Source: Aliiruegeria haliotis (lineage in GTDB: Bacteria > Pseudomonadota > Alphaproteobacteria > Rhodobacterales > Rhodobacteraceae). Taken from it: a DNA stretch of 64,000 nt. The position numbers were made by a program, and so were the translations under genes. Shown one piece after another: positions 42,779-53,407 of this stretch. Under the pieces are notes generated by a model, which had not been told where the DNA came from, ran no database searches, and saw nothing but the letters and a program-made list of their open reading frames with translations. Where the stretch lies: positions 1-64,000 of the forward strand of contig NZ_PVTD01000002.1 in NCBI RefSeq assembly GCF_003003255.1, written 5' to 3'. Within the stretch, counting starts at the first letter, position 1. Each line of letters starts with the position of its first letter.

Positions 42779-44230
42779 ATGGCCGAGAACGACACCCGCC
42801 CCGACAGCCTCGATCCCGCCGACTGGCCCCGGTTCCGGGCCGAGGCCCACGCCATGCTCGATGCCGCAATCGACCGGATGGAACAGGCGACCGAAGGACC
42901 TGTCTGGCAGGCCCCGCCGCCGGAACTGCGCGCGGCGATGCAGACGCCCCTGCCTCGTGCCGGCCTCGGCGCGGAGGCCGTCCAGACCCAGCTTCGCGAC
43001 TTGCTCCCCTACGGCGTCGGCAATACGCATCCGCGTTTCTTCGGCTGGGTCCATGGCTCGGGAACGCCCTCCAACCTGATGGCGGACATCGCGGCTGCCG
43101 CACTCAACGCCAATCTTGGCGGGCGCGACCATGGCGCGATCCATGTCGAACGGCAGGTGATCCGCTGGTGCCGCGCGCTTTTCGGCTTTCCTGCCTCCGC
43201 CAGCGGCCTCATCGTCTCGGGCACCTCCATCGCGACGATCATCGCCCTGAAGGCCGCCCGAGATCGCACCATCGGAGCCGAGGCGCGCACGAAAGGTCCG
43301 CAGGCACGGCCGCTGACCGGATATACCTCCGCCCAGACCCATGCCTGCGTCGCCCGCGCCTTCGACATGCTGGGGCTGGGCAGCGATGCCCTGCGCCGTA
43401 TTCCCACGAACGGCGCGTTCGAGATCGACATTGATGCACTGCGCGCGAGCATCGCGGCCGACCGCGCGGCTGGCAGCATTCCCTTTGCCCTCATTGGCAC
43501 GGCGGGCAGCGTCAACACCGGGGCGATGGACGACCTTGACCAGCTGGCCGGGATCGCTGCCACGGAGTCCCTCTGGTTCCACGTCGATGGGGCCTTCGGG
43601 GCGCTCGGGATCCTCACCGAGACACTCCGCCCGCGCCTCGCGGGGCTGGAACGCGCCGACAGCCTGGCCTTCGATTTCCACAAGTGGATGCATGTGAACT
43701 ACGATGCCGGTTTCGTGTTGATCCGGGACGAAGCGGACCACCGCGCAGCCTTTGCGGACCGGCCCGACTACCTTCAGGGGGCCGAGCGCGGACTTGCCGG
43801 CGGCAACCCGTGGCCGGTTGACTACGGGCCGGAGCTGTCGCGCGGCTTCCGCGCCCTGAAGGTCTGGGCCCAGATCGCCGAACATGGAACAGACCGCATC
43901 GGCCGGCTGATCGAGCGCAATTGCGCGCAGGCCCGGCAGTTGGCCGCGCTCGTCGACGCGCATCCCCGGATGGAGCGCCTGGCGCCGGTCGCGCTCAATA
44001 TCTGCAACTTCCGTTTCGCGCCCGAGGGGGTCCCGGATCTCGACGATCTGAACAGAGAGATCGTCACCCGGCTGCAGCTTCACGGCCTCGCCGCGCCGTC
44101 GACCACGACGCTGAATGGCCAGACCGCCATACGGGTGAATATCACCAACCACCGCACCCGCGACAGCGACCTTCCGTTCCTCGTGGAGGCGGTCGAGCGG
44201 ACCGGGAACGACCTCCTGTCCGCGCGCTGA
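42779..44230 (+). CDS. Group II PLP-dependent decarboxylase
   Basis: A 483-residue pyridoxal-phosphate enzyme related to aromatic L-amino-acid and glutamate-type decarboxylases. The PLP lysine is in D-F-H-K-W-M-H-V-N-Y-D near residue 304, the cofactor aspartate in W-F-H-V-D-G-A-F-G, and early substrate-side segments include H-P-R-F-F-G-W-V-H-G-S-G. AAGGAG lies six bases before the ATG at 42779. Substrate is unknown; the nearest described activities are on aromatic amino acids. Confidence 0.85.
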   Translation: MAENDTRPDSLDPADWPRFRAEAHAMLDAAIDRMEQATEGPVWQAPPPELRAAMQTPLPRAGLGAEAVQTQLRDLLPYGVGNTHPRFFGWVHGSGTPSNLMADIAAAALNANLGGRDHGAIHVERQVIRWCRALFGFPASASGLIVSGTSIATIIALKAARDRTIGAEARTKGPQARPLTGYTSAQTHACVARAFDMLGLGSDALRRIPTNGAFEIDIDALRASIAADRAAGSIPFALIGTAGSVNTGAMDDLDQLAGIAATESLWFHVDGAFGALGILTETLRPRLAGLERADSLAFDFHKWMHVNYDAGFVLIRDEADHRAAFADRPDYLQGAERGLAGGNPWPVDYGPELSRGFRALKVWAQIAEHGTDRIGRLIERNCAQARQLAALVDAHPRMERLAPVALNICNFRFAPEGVPDLDDLNREIVTRLQLHGLAAPSTTTLNGQTAIRVNITNHRTRDSDLPFLVEAVERTGNDLLSAR

Positions 44231-44440
44231 TCACCTTCGCTTCCGGAACCTGTCGCCGAGGCGGTGGGCTCGCCGCTCCACGCCGGGCAGCGCGGCCCCC
44301 TTGCCCCTTGCAAACCCGCCCCATCCGGCGTAAAGCCCCCCATCTTCGCAAACACATGTGACCAGCGGCACCTCTCGTGGATGGGCTGCGAAGATTTCGC
44401 CCGCCCTATGAAGGCCGCTTTAGAAATGACAGGAGCACAC
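44231..44440. other. Leader region of the S6-S18-L9 operon
   Basis: About 210 bases with no gene, expected to hold the ribosomal operon promoter and a possible S6:S18 autoregulatory leader. I could not fold a clear S6:S18 motif by eye. Confidence 0.35.
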
Positions 44441-44797
44441 ATGCCGCTTTACGAGCATGTCTTCATTGCGCGTCAGGACCTGTCCAACGCGCAGGCCGAG
44501 GGTCTCATCGAGCACTTCTCGACCGTCCTCTCCGACAACGGCGGCCAGGTCGTCGAGCAGGAGTACTGGGGCGTCAAGACCATGGCCTACAAGATCAACA
44601 AGAACCGCAAGGGCCACTACGCCTTCCTCAAGACCGACGCTCCGGCGCCGGCCGTGCAGGAGATGGAACGCCTGATGCGCCTGCATGACGACGTGATGCG
44701 CGTGCTGACCATCAAGGTCGATGCGCACGTGGACGGTCCGTCCATCCAGATGCAGAAACGTGACGAGCGCGAAGATCGCCGTCGCGAACGCCGCTAA
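44441..44797 (+). CDS. rpsF: 30S ribosomal protein S6
   Basis: A 118-residue small-subunit protein. It begins M-P-L-Y-E-H-V-F-I-A-R-Q-D, with E-Y-W-G-V-K-T-M-A-Y-K-I-N-K near residue 42 and H-Y-A-F-L-K-T near 59, the conserved S6 core. The C-terminal 20 residues are highly charged (R-E-D-R-R-R-E-R-R). AGGAG is well placed before the ATG. First gene of an S6-S18-L9 operon. Confidence 0.97.
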   Translation: MPLYEHVFIARQDLSNAQAEGLIEHFSTVLSDNGGQVVEQEYWGVKTMAYKINKNRKGHYAFLKTDAPAPAVQEMERLMRLHDDVMRVLTIKVDAHVDGPSIQMQKRDEREDRRRERR

Positions 44798-44826
44798 TTC
44801 GAAACCTGAGAAAAGGAGCATAAACC

Positions 44827-45054
44827 ATGGCTGCAAAACCATTTTTCCGCCGCCGCAAGGTCTGCCCGTTCTCTGGTGAGAACGCGCCCAAGATCGACTA
44901 CAAGGACACCCGCCTCCTGCAGCGCTACATCTCTGAGCGTGGCAAGATCGTGCCGTCCCGCATCACCGCCGTTTCGGCAAAGAAGCAGCGTGAACTGGCC
45001 CGTGCGATCAAGCGCGCCCGCTTCCTCGCCCTGCTGCCTTACGCCGTGAAATAA
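44827..45054 (+). CDS. rpsR: 30S ribosomal protein S18
   Basis: A 75-residue basic protein that binds with S6 on the platform of the small subunit. Conserved features are [11 protein letters not shown] near the start, [13 protein letters not shown], and [22 protein letters not shown] precedes the ATG. It follows rpsF by 29 bases. Confidence 0.98.
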   Translation: MAAKPFFRRRKVCPFSGENAPKIDYKDTRLLQRYISERGKIVPSRITAVSAKKQRELARAIKRARFLALLPYAVK

Positions 45055-45066
45055 GGAGACCGATCA

Positions 45067-45690
45067 ATGGACGTCATCCTTCTGGAACGTGTGGCCAAGC
45101 TTGGCCAGATGGGCGAAGTCGTTTCCGTCAAGGACGGCTATGCCCGCAACTTCCTGCTGCCCCAGGGCAAGGCCCTGCGCGCCTCGGACGCCAACAAGGC
45201 CCGTTTCGAGGCCGAGAAGGCCCAGCTGGAAGCCCGCAACCTCGAGTCCAAGGCCGAAGCCGAAAAACTCGCCGCGACGCTCGATGGACAGCAGTTCATC
45301 GTGATTCGCTCGGCCTCCGACGCTGGCGCGCTCTATGGCTCCGTCACCCCGCGTGACGCCGCCGAATCCGCCACCGCCAATGGATTCTCTGTCGACAAGA
45401 AGCAGGTCACCACGGCCAAGCCGATCAAGGAACTCGGCCTGCACGAAATGACCGTGACCCTGCACCCCGAGGTCATGGTGACGATCGTCATGAACGTCGC
45501 TCGCTCCGAGGAAGAAGCTGAGCTTCAGGCCTCCGGCAAGTCCATCCAGGAACTGGCCGCCGAGGAAGAGGCGCAGAACGAGTTCGAGATTGCCGAGCTG
45601 TTCGACGACATCGGCTCCGCAGCCGAAGACGACGAGGACCTCCGCGGCGCAACCGCCGAGGAAGCTCCGCAGGATCCGATCGAAGACTGA
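45067..45690 (+). CDS. rplI: 50S ribosomal protein L9
   Basis: A 207-residue large-subunit protein. The N-terminal domain has [14 protein letters not shown] and [12 protein letters not shown]; a long connecting helix rich in Ala, Glu and Lys follows. The C-terminal domain is followed by an acidic extension of about 50 residues beyond the usual 150-residue length, ending D-P-I-E-D, which is often seen in alphaproteobacteria. Last gene of the operon. Confidence 0.97.
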   Translation: MDVILLERVAKLGQMGEVVSVKDGYARNFLLPQGKALRASDANKARFEAEKAQLEARNLESKAEAEKLAATLDGQQFIVIRSASDAGALYGSVTPRDAAESATANGFSVDKKQVTTAKPIKELGLHEMTVTLHPEVMVTIVMNVARSEEEAELQASGKSIQELAAEEEAQNEFEIAELFDDIGSAAEDDEDLRGATAEEAPQDPIED

Positions 45691-45708
45691 TCGGGCCAAA
45701 CGCCTTTC

Positions 45709-45740
45709 AAGGGGCCGTTCCGAAAGGAGCGGCCTTTTTT
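45709..45740 (+). terminator. Intrinsic terminator of the rpsF-rpsR-rplI operon
   Basis: GGCCG and TCC pair with GGA and CGGCC around a GAAA tetraloop, followed directly by six T residues (45735-45740). It lies about 20 bases after the rplI stop codon. Confidence 0.92.
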
Positions 45741-45870
45741 CGTGGGCAGTTGACGCCCCATTGGCTGCGGGCTGCGGAACCGCGGATGCAGAAGTGGCGC
45801 GCCAAACGCTTGACCTCCCCGCCCGCCGCCATCACTCGTAGGGCAACCGTGACCGAAGCAGGCGGGCCCC

Positions 45871-46554
45871 ATGACCGATTACGAACTTGTTATCTTTGAC
45901 TGCGACGGCGTGTTGATCGACAGCGAGTTGATCTCTGCGCGCATGTTGGTGGCGGAACTTGCCAATTGGCAGGTGGACGTCGACCTCGCTTATGTCGTGC
46001 ATCACTTCCTTGGTCGCAGCTACCCGGTCGTCATTTCCCAGATCCGCAAGGAGTTCGGCCTGGAGTTGCCGCCCGAGTTCGAGGCCGACTACCGCGCCCG
46101 GCTGCTTGCCGCCTTCGACGAGGAGCTGGAGGAGATGCCCGGCGTCCGGGAGGTCATCGCGGCATTGGCCGTTCCCTGTTGCGTGGCGACCAGTTCCAGC
46201 CCGCCCCGGGTGGAGCGGGCCCTTGAGATCGTTGGGATGTCAGGTCTGTTCGGCGACCGTGTCTATACTGCGTCGGAAGTATCGCGTGGCAAACCCGCGC
46301 CGGACCTCTTCCTGCACGCCGCCGCGAAGATGGGGGCCGCGCCAAAGCGGTGCCTGGTGATCGAGGACAGCCTGAATGGCGTCCGTGCCGGGCTTTCCGC
46401 GGGTATGACAGTTTGGCAATTCACCGGCGGCAGCCACATGTCCGGCGTCGCGCTTGATGCGCCTGACCTGCCGCAGGCACACCGCCGGTTTGCATCCTTC
46501 GGCGATTTCTTTCACCCTGCACCAAGCCTCGAAAGGACCCGCCCCATACCATGA
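45871..46554 (+). CDS. HAD-family phosphatase, beta-phosphoglucomutase-like
   Basis: A 227-residue HAD subfamily IA hydrolase. Motif I is I-F-D-C-D-G-V-L-I-D-S-E at the N-terminus, motif II A-T-S-S-S-P-P near residue 108, motif III lysine in S-R-G-K-P-A-P-D-L-F and motif IV V-I-E-D-S-L-N-G-V-R-A-G. Members dephosphorylate small sugar or polyol phosphates. Its stop overlaps the start of the SorC-type regulator by four bases, so it belongs to the polyol locus and may act on a phosphorylated polyol. Confidence 0.9.
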   Translation: MTDYELVIFDCDGVLIDSELISARMLVAELANWQVDVDLAYVVHHFLGRSYPVVISQIRKEFGLELPPEFEADYRARLLAAFDEELEEMPGVREVIAALAVPCCVATSSSPPRVERALEIVGMSGLFGDRVYTASEVSRGKPAPDLFLHAAAKMGAAPKRCLVIEDSLNGVRAGLSAGMTVWQFTGGSHMSGVALDAPDLPQAHRRFASFGDFFHPAPSLERTRPIP

Positions 46555-47513
46555 ACCTGGCCAAACCAAGCGAATCCGACACAACTCCGCTCGATGAAGC
46601 CGCCCGGGCTGCCTGGCTCTACTATGTGGGCGGCAAGACACAGGATCAGATCGCGCGCGAACTCGGGATTTCCCGGCAGCGGGCCCAAAGGCTGGTGTCG
46701 AAGGCAGTCGCCGAAGGGTTGATCAGCTTCCGGCTGGAACACGGGCTCTCCTCCTGTCTTGAGCTGGAAGCCGCATTGACGCGGCGCTTCGGGCTGGAGC
46801 TGTGTCGCGTGGCCCCAAGCCTCGGCGCCGGTGTAGATCCGACACGGAGCATTGCCTCCGTGACCGCAGTCGCACTGGAGCGGTTTCTGTCGGCAAGCGA
46901 GCCGATCGTCGTGGCGCTTGGCACCGGGCGTACGCTTCGGGCAGCGGTGGAGAGCCTGCCAGCCATGGATTGTGCCCACCACAAGCTCGTGTCGCTCAAC
47001 GGGAACATCTCGCCGGACGGAACAGCCTCGCACTATGACGTCATCATGCGGATCGCCGACAAGGTGCACGCCCCGCACTATCCGATGCCGCTACCGGTGA
47101 TCGCCGCGTCCGCTCGGGAGCGGGACATGTTCCACGCGCTGGAGCCGATACAGCGCACGATGGAGCTCGCCCGGAATGCGGATGTCACTTTCGTGGGGAT
47201 CGGCCAGATGGACGAAGGTGCGCCATTGCTCAAGGACGGGTTCCTCTCGGAGGCGGAAATTGCCTCCATGCAGGAGGCCGGCGCGGCCGGTGAAATCGTC
47301 GGATGGATCTTTGACGAATCGGGTCGGTATCTCGATTTTGGCCCGAATCTGCGTGCAGCGGGTGTCCGGGTCGACGTTCCGACCGCCAACATCGTGATCT
47401 CCACAGCCGCCGGAGCATCGAAGGTCACGCCGCTACATGCCGCATTGAAGGGCAGATTAATCAACGGCTTGATCACGGATGAGCCGACGGCTCGCGACTT
47501 GCTGGACAGATAG
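46551..47513 (+). CDS. SorC/DeoR-type sugar-binding transcription regulator
   Basis: A 320-residue regulator. A helix-turn-helix lies at about residues 30-58 (K-T-Q-D-Q-I-A-R-E-L-G-I-S-R-Q-R-A-Q-R-L), and the remainder is the SorC-type sugar-phosphate-binding domain (L-G-T-G-R-T-L-R-A-A-V-E, G-I-G-Q-M-D-E-G-A-P-L). It is encoded just before the polyol transporter, and palindromic sites stand in front of smoE, so local control is likely. The inducer is probably a polyol or sugar phosphate. Confidence 0.9.
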   Translation: MNLAKPSESDTTPLDEAARAAWLYYVGGKTQDQIARELGISRQRAQRLVSKAVAEGLISFRLEHGLSSCLELEAALTRRFGLELCRVAPSLGAGVDPTRSIASVTAVALERFLSASEPIVVALGTGRTLRAAVESLPAMDCAHHKLVSLNGNISPDGTASHYDVIMRIADKVHAPHYPMPLPVIAASARERDMFHALEPIQRTMELARNADVTFVGIGQMDEGAPLLKDGFLSEAEIASMQEAGAAGEIVGWIFDESGRYLDFGPNLRAAGVRVDVPTANIVISTAAGASKVTPLHAALKGRLINGLITDEPTARDLLDR

Positions 47514-47549
47514 AAACCCGAAATTCGTGACCTGCAGGCAACAGCACTG

Positions 47550-47612
47550 TTGACAGAACCGCGCCTATGAGTGAGCATTACTTCACTAGATGAGCATATG
47601 CTCGTAAATGCT
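47550..47612 (+). promoter_or_regulatory. Promoter and SorC-type operator before the polyol transporter
   Basis: TTGACA at 47550-47555 is a perfect -35 box; the -10 box is weak. Downstream is a perfect 12-base palindrome GAGCATATGCTC (47592-47603), flanked by GAGCATTAC (from 47573) and its inverted relative GTAAATGCTT (from about 47604). These nested repeats look like a two-site operator overlapping the transcript start. SorC-type binding is inference from gene position. Confidence 0.65.
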
Positions 47613-47625
47613 TAGGAGGAGAAGC

Positions 47626-48927
47626 ATGTCCCTCAAGGTTTCCACCTTGCTCAGCGCCTGCGCTGTTACCGCCCTGACAACTGCTGCCACCGCAGAGACG
47701 ATCACGATTGCGACCGTGAACAACGGCGACATGATCCGGATGCAGGGTTATACCGACGATTTCACGGCCAAGACCGGCCATGAGGTCGAATGGGTGACAC
47801 TGGAAGAGAATGTTCTTCGCCAACGTGTGACCACCGACATCAGCACCAAGGGCGGTGCTTTCGACATCATGACCATCGGCATGTACGAGACTCCGATCTG
47901 GGGCGCCAATGGCTGGCTGGTTCCGCTCGACAACCTGAGCGAGGCGTATGACGCGGCCGACATCCTGCCCGCGATGGCGGGTGGCCTGTCGCACGACGGC
48001 ACCCTCTACGCCGCACCCTTCTACGGCGAAAGCTCGATGATCATGTACCGCACCGACCTGATGGAAGCTGCGGGCATGGAAATGCCGGATGCCCCTACAT
48101 GGGAGTTCATCCGCGAAGCCGCTGCCGCGATGACCGATCGCGACAACGAGATCAACGGCATCTGCCTGCGCGGCAAGGCCGGTTGGGGTGAGGGCGGCGC
48201 CTTCATCACCGCGATGTCCAACTCCTTCGGCGCCCGCTGGTTCGACGAAGACTGGAAGCCCCAGTTCGACACCCAGCCGTGGAAGGACACGCTGGAATTC
48301 TACGTCGGCATGATGAACGAATCCGGCCCTCCGGGCTACGCCACCAATGGCTTCAACGAGAACCTCTCGCTGTTCCAGCAGGGCAAGTGCGGTATGTGGA
48401 TCGACGCAACGGTCGCGGCGTCCTTCGTGACCAACCCCGACGATTCCACGGTCGCCGACAAGGTCGGCTTTGCGCTGGCACCGGACAACGGGCTCGGCAA
48501 GCGGTCCAACTGGCTCTGGGCCTGGGCGTTGGCGATCCCCGCCGGCACCCAGAAGGCTGACGCCGCGCTTCAGTTCATCGAGTGGGCCACGTCAAAGGAC
48601 TACATCGAACTGGTGGCCGCGAAAGAGGGCTGGGCCAACGTTCCTCCGGGCGCGCGCACATCGCTCTACGAGAACCCGGAATACCAGAAGGTTCCGTTCG
48701 CGAAAACGACACTGGACTCGATCCTGTCGGCTGATCCTGGCAGCCCGACCGTGGACCCGGTTCCCTATGTCGGCATCCAGTTCGCGGCTATTCCGGAGTT
48801 TGCCGGCATCGCCACCGAGGTCAGTCAGGAATTCTCGGCTGTCTATGCCGGTCAGCAATCCATCGACGAGGCCCTTGAAAAGGCGCAGGCGTTGACCGCC
48901 GACGCAATGGAAGCCGCAGGCTACTGA
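47626..48927 (+). CDS. smoE: Polyol ABC transporter substrate-binding protein
   Basis: A 433-residue periplasmic binding protein of the CUT1 class with a signal peptide (residues 1-23, cleavage near T-A-A-T-A-E). The segments M-Y-E-T-P-I-W-G-A-N-G-W-L, Y-G-E-S-S-M-I-M-Y-R and W-L-W-A-W-A-L-A-I-P resemble SmoE, the sorbitol/mannitol binding protein of Rhodobacter. The ATG at 47626 follows GGAGGAGAAGC. A 12-pair hairpin separates it from the permease genes, which would give more binding protein than membrane protein. Confidence 0.88.
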   Translation: MSLKVSTLLSACAVTALTTAATAETITIATVNNGDMIRMQGYTDDFTAKTGHEVEWVTLEENVLRQRVTTDISTKGGAFDIMTIGMYETPIWGANGWLVPLDNLSEAYDAADILPAMAGGLSHDGTLYAAPFYGESSMIMYRTDLMEAAGMEMPDAPTWEFIREAAAAMTDRDNEINGICLRGKAGWGEGGAFITAMSNSFGARWFDEDWKPQFDTQPWKDTLEFYVGMMNESGPPGYATNGFNENLSLFQQGKCGMWIDATVAASFVTNPDDSTVADKVGFALAPDNGLGKRSNWLWAWALAIPAGTQKADAALQFIEWATSKDYIELVAAKEGWANVPPGARTSLYENPEYQKVPFAKTTLDSILSADPGSPTVDPVPYVGIQFAAIPEFAGIATEVSQEFSAVYAGQQSIDEALEKAQALTADAMEAAGY

Positions 48928-48937
48928 TACGGCCCAA

Positions 48938-48972
48938 GGTTCCGGGGCGGCCAACAGGCGCGCCCCGGAACC
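48938..48972 (+). other. Intercistronic stem-loop after smoE
   Basis: GGTTCCGGGGCG and CGCCCCGGAACC pair perfectly around an 11-base loop. There is no T run, so it probably protects the upstream mRNA or partly attenuates transcription, as commonly seen after binding-protein genes. Confidence 0.7.
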
Positions 48973-49083
48973 ACCTCCCCGTCCGGAAGGCTGTCTCCAT
49001 GTGGCGCCCGGACACCCATTTGCCAACGTCCACTGCCAACCGTCCCGGGCTGATCGATTCTCGCCCTCAGAGGAGGTGATTCC

Positions 49084-49950
49084 ATGGCAACCCAGCATTC
49101 CCGCGCAGCGGCGCGCATCATGATGGCACCGGCGGTATTCCTGCTCCTGGTCTGGATGCTCGTACCGCTGACAATGACACTCTACTTCTCGTTCAAGAAA
49201 TACCTGCCACTGCGTGGCGGCGATCTCGGCTGGACGGGGTTCGACAACTACGTGCGTTTCGTGACCTCCAGCTCGTTCTGGCCAAGCGTCCAGACGACGC
49301 TCGTGATCGTGGGCGGCGTCCTCTTCATCACCGTGATCCTCGGGATCATGCTGGCGGTGTTGCTCAACCAGCCGATGTGGGGTCAGGGAATCGTTCGGAT
49401 CCTCGTGATTGCGCCTTTCTTCGTCATGCCGACGGTCTCGGCGCTGGTGTGGAAGAACATGTTCATGGATCCCGTCAACGGGCTGTTCGCGCATCTGTGG
49501 AAGTTCTTTGGTGCCGAACCCGTTCAGTGGCTCAGCCAGGCCTCTCTGCAATCGATCGTCATGATCGTATCGTGGCAGTGGTTGCCCTTCGCGACGCTGA
49601 TCCTGCTCACTGCGATCCAGTCGCTCGACCGCGAGCAGTTGGAAGCCGCCGAGATGGACGGCGCCCAGCCGGTGCAGCGCTTCGCCTTCATCACCCTTCC
49701 CCACCTCGGCCGTGCCATCACCATCGTAATCCTGATCCAGACGATCTTCCTGCTGGCGATCTTCGCCGAGATCTTCGTCACCACCGGCGGCGCCTTCGGC
49801 ACCCGGACGCTCACCTACCTGATTTTCCAGCGCGTTCTGGAAAGCCAGAATGTCGGGCTCGGCTCGGCGGGCGGTGTCTATGCAATCATTCTCGCCAACA
49901 TCGTTGCGATCTTCCTGATGCGCATCGTCGGCAAGAACCTGGACGCGTGA
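49084..49950 (+). CDS. smoF: Polyol ABC transporter permease 1
   Basis: A 288-residue inner-membrane permease with six helices. The EAA loop, E-A-A-E-M-D-G-A-Q near residue 193, is the contact for the ATPase. An AGGAGGTGAT ribosome-binding site is upstream. Sequence type and place match SmoF of the sorbitol/mannitol transporter. Confidence 0.9.
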   Translation: MATQHSRAAARIMMAPAVFLLLVWMLVPLTMTLYFSFKKYLPLRGGDLGWTGFDNYVRFVTSSSFWPSVQTTLVIVGGVLFITVILGIMLAVLLNQPMWGQGIVRILVIAPFFVMPTVSALVWKNMFMDPVNGLFAHLWKFFGAEPVQWLSQASLQSIVMIVSWQWLPFATLILLTAIQSLDREQLEAAEMDGAQPVQRFAFITLPHLGRAITIVILIQTIFLLAIFAEIFVTTGGAFGTRTLTYLIFQRVLESQNVGLGSAGGVYAIILANIVAIFLMRIVGKNLDA

Positions 49951-49960
49951 GGAGGATATC

Positions 49961-50791
49961 ATGGCCCGCGCAGTTACAACCAACCGCAAGATCATCAACA
50001 CCACCGCCGCATGGGCGATCGGTCTGCTGATCTTCTTCCCGATCCTCTGGACCATCCTGACCAGCTTCAAGACCGAGGCACAGGCAATCGCCGACCCGCC
50101 GATCTTCCTTGGCTTCGACTGGACGCTGGAGAACTACGGCGTGGTCATGGAGCGCTCCAACTACATGCGCTTCCTGACGAACTCGATCATCATCGCCGGT
50201 GGCTCGACGATCCTCGGCATTATAATCGCTGTGCCGGCCGCCTGGTCCATGGCCTTCGTGCCCTCGAAGCGGACCAAGGACATCCTTCTGTGGATGCTCT
50301 CCACCAAGATGCTTCCGGCGGTCGGCGTCCTCTACCCGATCTACCTTCTGTTCATCAAGATGGGGCTGCTGGACACCCGCTTTGGCCTGACCATCGTGCT
50401 GATGCTGATCAACCTGCCGATCATCGTCTGGATGCTCTACACCTACTTCAAGGAGATCCCCGGCGAGATCCTCGAAGCGGCAAGGATGGATGGGGCAAGC
50501 CTGCGCGAAGAGGTGCTCTACGTGCTGACCCCGATGGCCATCCCCGGCATCGCTTCCACACTATTGCTGAACGTGATCCTGGCCTGGAACGAAGCCTTCT
50601 GGACGCTCAACCTGACTGCCTCCAAGGCCGCTCCCCTGACCGCTTTCATCGCCAGCTATTCGAGCCCGGAAGGCCTGTTTTTCGCCAAGCTCAGCGCTGC
50701 CTCCACCATGGCCATCGCGCCGATCCTGATCCTCGGCTGGTTCAGCCAGAAGCAACTCGTCAGCGGCCTGACCTTCGGCGCCGTCAAGTAA
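49961..50791 (+). CDS. smoG: Polyol ABC transporter permease 2
   Basis: A 276-residue second permease with six helices. The EAA loop reads E-A-A-R-M-D-G-A-S near residue 175. It starts ten bases after smoF, with GAGGA upstream, and pairs with it to form the channel. Confidence 0.9.
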   Translation: MARAVTTNRKIINTTAAWAIGLLIFFPILWTILTSFKTEAQAIADPPIFLGFDWTLENYGVVMERSNYMRFLTNSIIIAGGSTILGIIIAVPAAWSMAFVPSKRTKDILLWMLSTKMLPAVGVLYPIYLLFIKMGLLDTRFGLTIVLMLINLPIIVWMLYTYFKEIPGEILEAARMDGASLREEVLYVLTPMAIPGIASTLLLNVILAWNEAFWTLNLTASKAAPLTAFIASYSSPEGLFFAKLSAASTMAIAPILILGWFSQKQLVSGLTFGAVK

Positions 50792-50802
50792 GGAACTGAA
50801 AA

Positions 50803-51807
<1,005 letters not shown>

Positions 51808-51818
51808 GCCTGCGTGCC

Positions 51819-51852
51819 GGGCGCCCCCTCGTCCTCCCGCGGCGGGGCGCCC
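51819..51852 (+). other. Stem-loop between smoK and the dehydrogenase
   Basis: GGGCGCCCC and GGGGCGCCC form a nine-pair stem with a 16-base loop, lacking a T run. Likely an mRNA-stabilising or attenuating element within the operon. Confidence 0.5.
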
Positions 51853-51928
51853 ATCCGGACCACGTCCCGGCCAAATCCATCGTCGCGCGGCGCGACCTGC
51901 ACCGGCGGCACAACGATGAGCTTTCACC

Positions 51929-53407
51929 ATGAAACTTTCCACCGAAACACTGTCAGACCTTCCCGAGCAGATCGCGCGCCCGAGCTACGACCGCAGCCGG
52001 GTGACCGCAGGTATCCTGCATGTGGGCCTGGGGAATTTCCACCGGGCGCACCAGGCGGTCTATCTGGATGATCTGTTGAACCGCGGTGGGTCCACGGAAT
52101 GGGGCATCCTCGGTGCCGGTGTCATGCCGGCGGATGCGACGATGCGTGAAGGGCTGAAAGCCCAGGACTGCCTCTACACGGTACTGGAGCAGGATGCCGC
52201 CGGCGATCGCTGTCGCGTCATCGGGGGTATGACTGACTTCGCGCCGGTCGCCGCCGGACATGCGGGCATTCTGCGCGCAATCCGCGGCGCCGAGATCCGC
52301 ATCGTGTCACTCACCGTCACCGAGGGCGGGTATTTCATCGATCCCGCAACCGGTCTCTTTGATGCAGGCCATGCTGCGATCGCGGCCGACATCGCAAGTC
52401 CGGAGACACCGACCACGGTTTTCGGGGCCATCGTCGCCGGTTTGCGGTGGCGGCGAGATACGGGAATGGCGCCCTTTACCGTGATGTCTTGCGACAACGT
52501 TCCCCACAACGGCGATGTGGCCCGTGCCGCCGTCATTGGCATTGCCGAGGGTCAGGACCCGGCACTGGCCAACTGGATCGCCGCGAACGTCGCATTTCCC
52601 AATGGCATGGTGGACAGGATCACCCCGGCCACGACAGACGCCCGCCGCGCCCATCTGCGCGACGCGTTCGGGATCGAGGATACGCAGCCGGTCTTCTGCG
52701 AACCCTTCCGCCAGTGGGTCCTGGAGGACAGGTTCAGTGATGGCCGCCCTGCTCTCGAAGAGGTGGGGGTCCAGTTCGTCTCCGACGTCACCCCCTACGA
52801 GCATATGAAAATCCGCATCCTGAACGGTGGGCACGCAATGATCGCATATGCCAGCGCGCTCATGGGGTTGCACTATGCGCATGATGCGATGGCCAACCCG
52901 CAGGTGCGCGGCTTCCTCGAGAAGGTGGAACGAACCGAAGTCATCCCCATCGTTCCGCCAGTCCCTGGAACCTCGTTGACCGATTACTTCTCGCAGATCG
53001 AGGAGCGGTTCGCGAACCCAAGGGTCGAGGACACGATACACCGGCTCTGCTACGACGGCTCGAACCGGCAACCGAAGTTCATTGTTCCTTCCGCCGCCGA
53101 TTGCCTGGCTGCGGGCCGGGGCGTGCAGGGGCTTGCGCTGGCCAGCGCGCTTTGGTGCCGATACTGCTACGGCGAAGGGGAACGGCACGAGACGTTCGAG
53201 GCCAATGACCCCGCATGGGCGCGGCTGAAGGAGCGGTCGCGGGTCGCGCGGGATCGGCCAGCTGCGTGGTTGGAGATGTCGGACATCTACGGCCCGGTCG
53301 GCCAGTCCAAAGTGTTCCAGGATGCCTTTTCCGAGGCGCTCGGCGCATTGTGGGCAACCGGCACCGAAGCGACACTGCGGCGCTACATCGACACCGGGCT
53401 GTCCTAG
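51929..53407 (+). CDS. mtlK: Mannitol 2-dehydrogenase
   Basis: A 492-residue polyol-specific long-chain dehydrogenase that oxidises mannitol (or arabitol, sorbitol) with NAD+. The Rossmann segment I-L-H-V-G-L-G-N-F-H-R-A-H-Q lies near residue 30. The active-site K-I-R-I-L-N-G-G-H-A near residue 293 holds the lysine, asparagine and histidine of the family. It follows the transporter genes as in the smo/mtl operon of Rhodobacter. A sorbitol dehydrogenase (smoS) usually found there is absent in this window. Confidence 0.93.
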   Translation: MKLSTETLSDLPEQIARPSYDRSRVTAGILHVGLGNFHRAHQAVYLDDLLNRGGSTEWGILGAGVMPADATMREGLKAQDCLYTVLEQDAAGDRCRVIGGMTDFAPVAAGHAGILRAIRGAEIRIVSLTVTEGGYFIDPATGLFDAGHAAIAADIASPETPTTVFGAIVAGLRWRRDTGMAPFTVMSCDNVPHNGDVARAAVIGIAEGQDPALANWIAANVAFPNGMVDRITPATTDARRAHLRDAFGIEDTQPVFCEPFRQWVLEDRFSDGRPALEEVGVQFVSDVTPYEHMKIRILNGGHAMIAYASALMGLHYAHDAMANPQVRGFLEKVERTEVIPIVPPVPGTSLTDYFSQIEERFANPRVEDTIHRLCYDGSNRQPKFIVPSAADCLAAGRGVQGLALASALWCRYCYGEGERHETFEANDPAWARLKERSRVARDRPAAWLEMSDIYGPVGQSKVFQDAFSEALGALWATGTEATLRRYIDTGLS

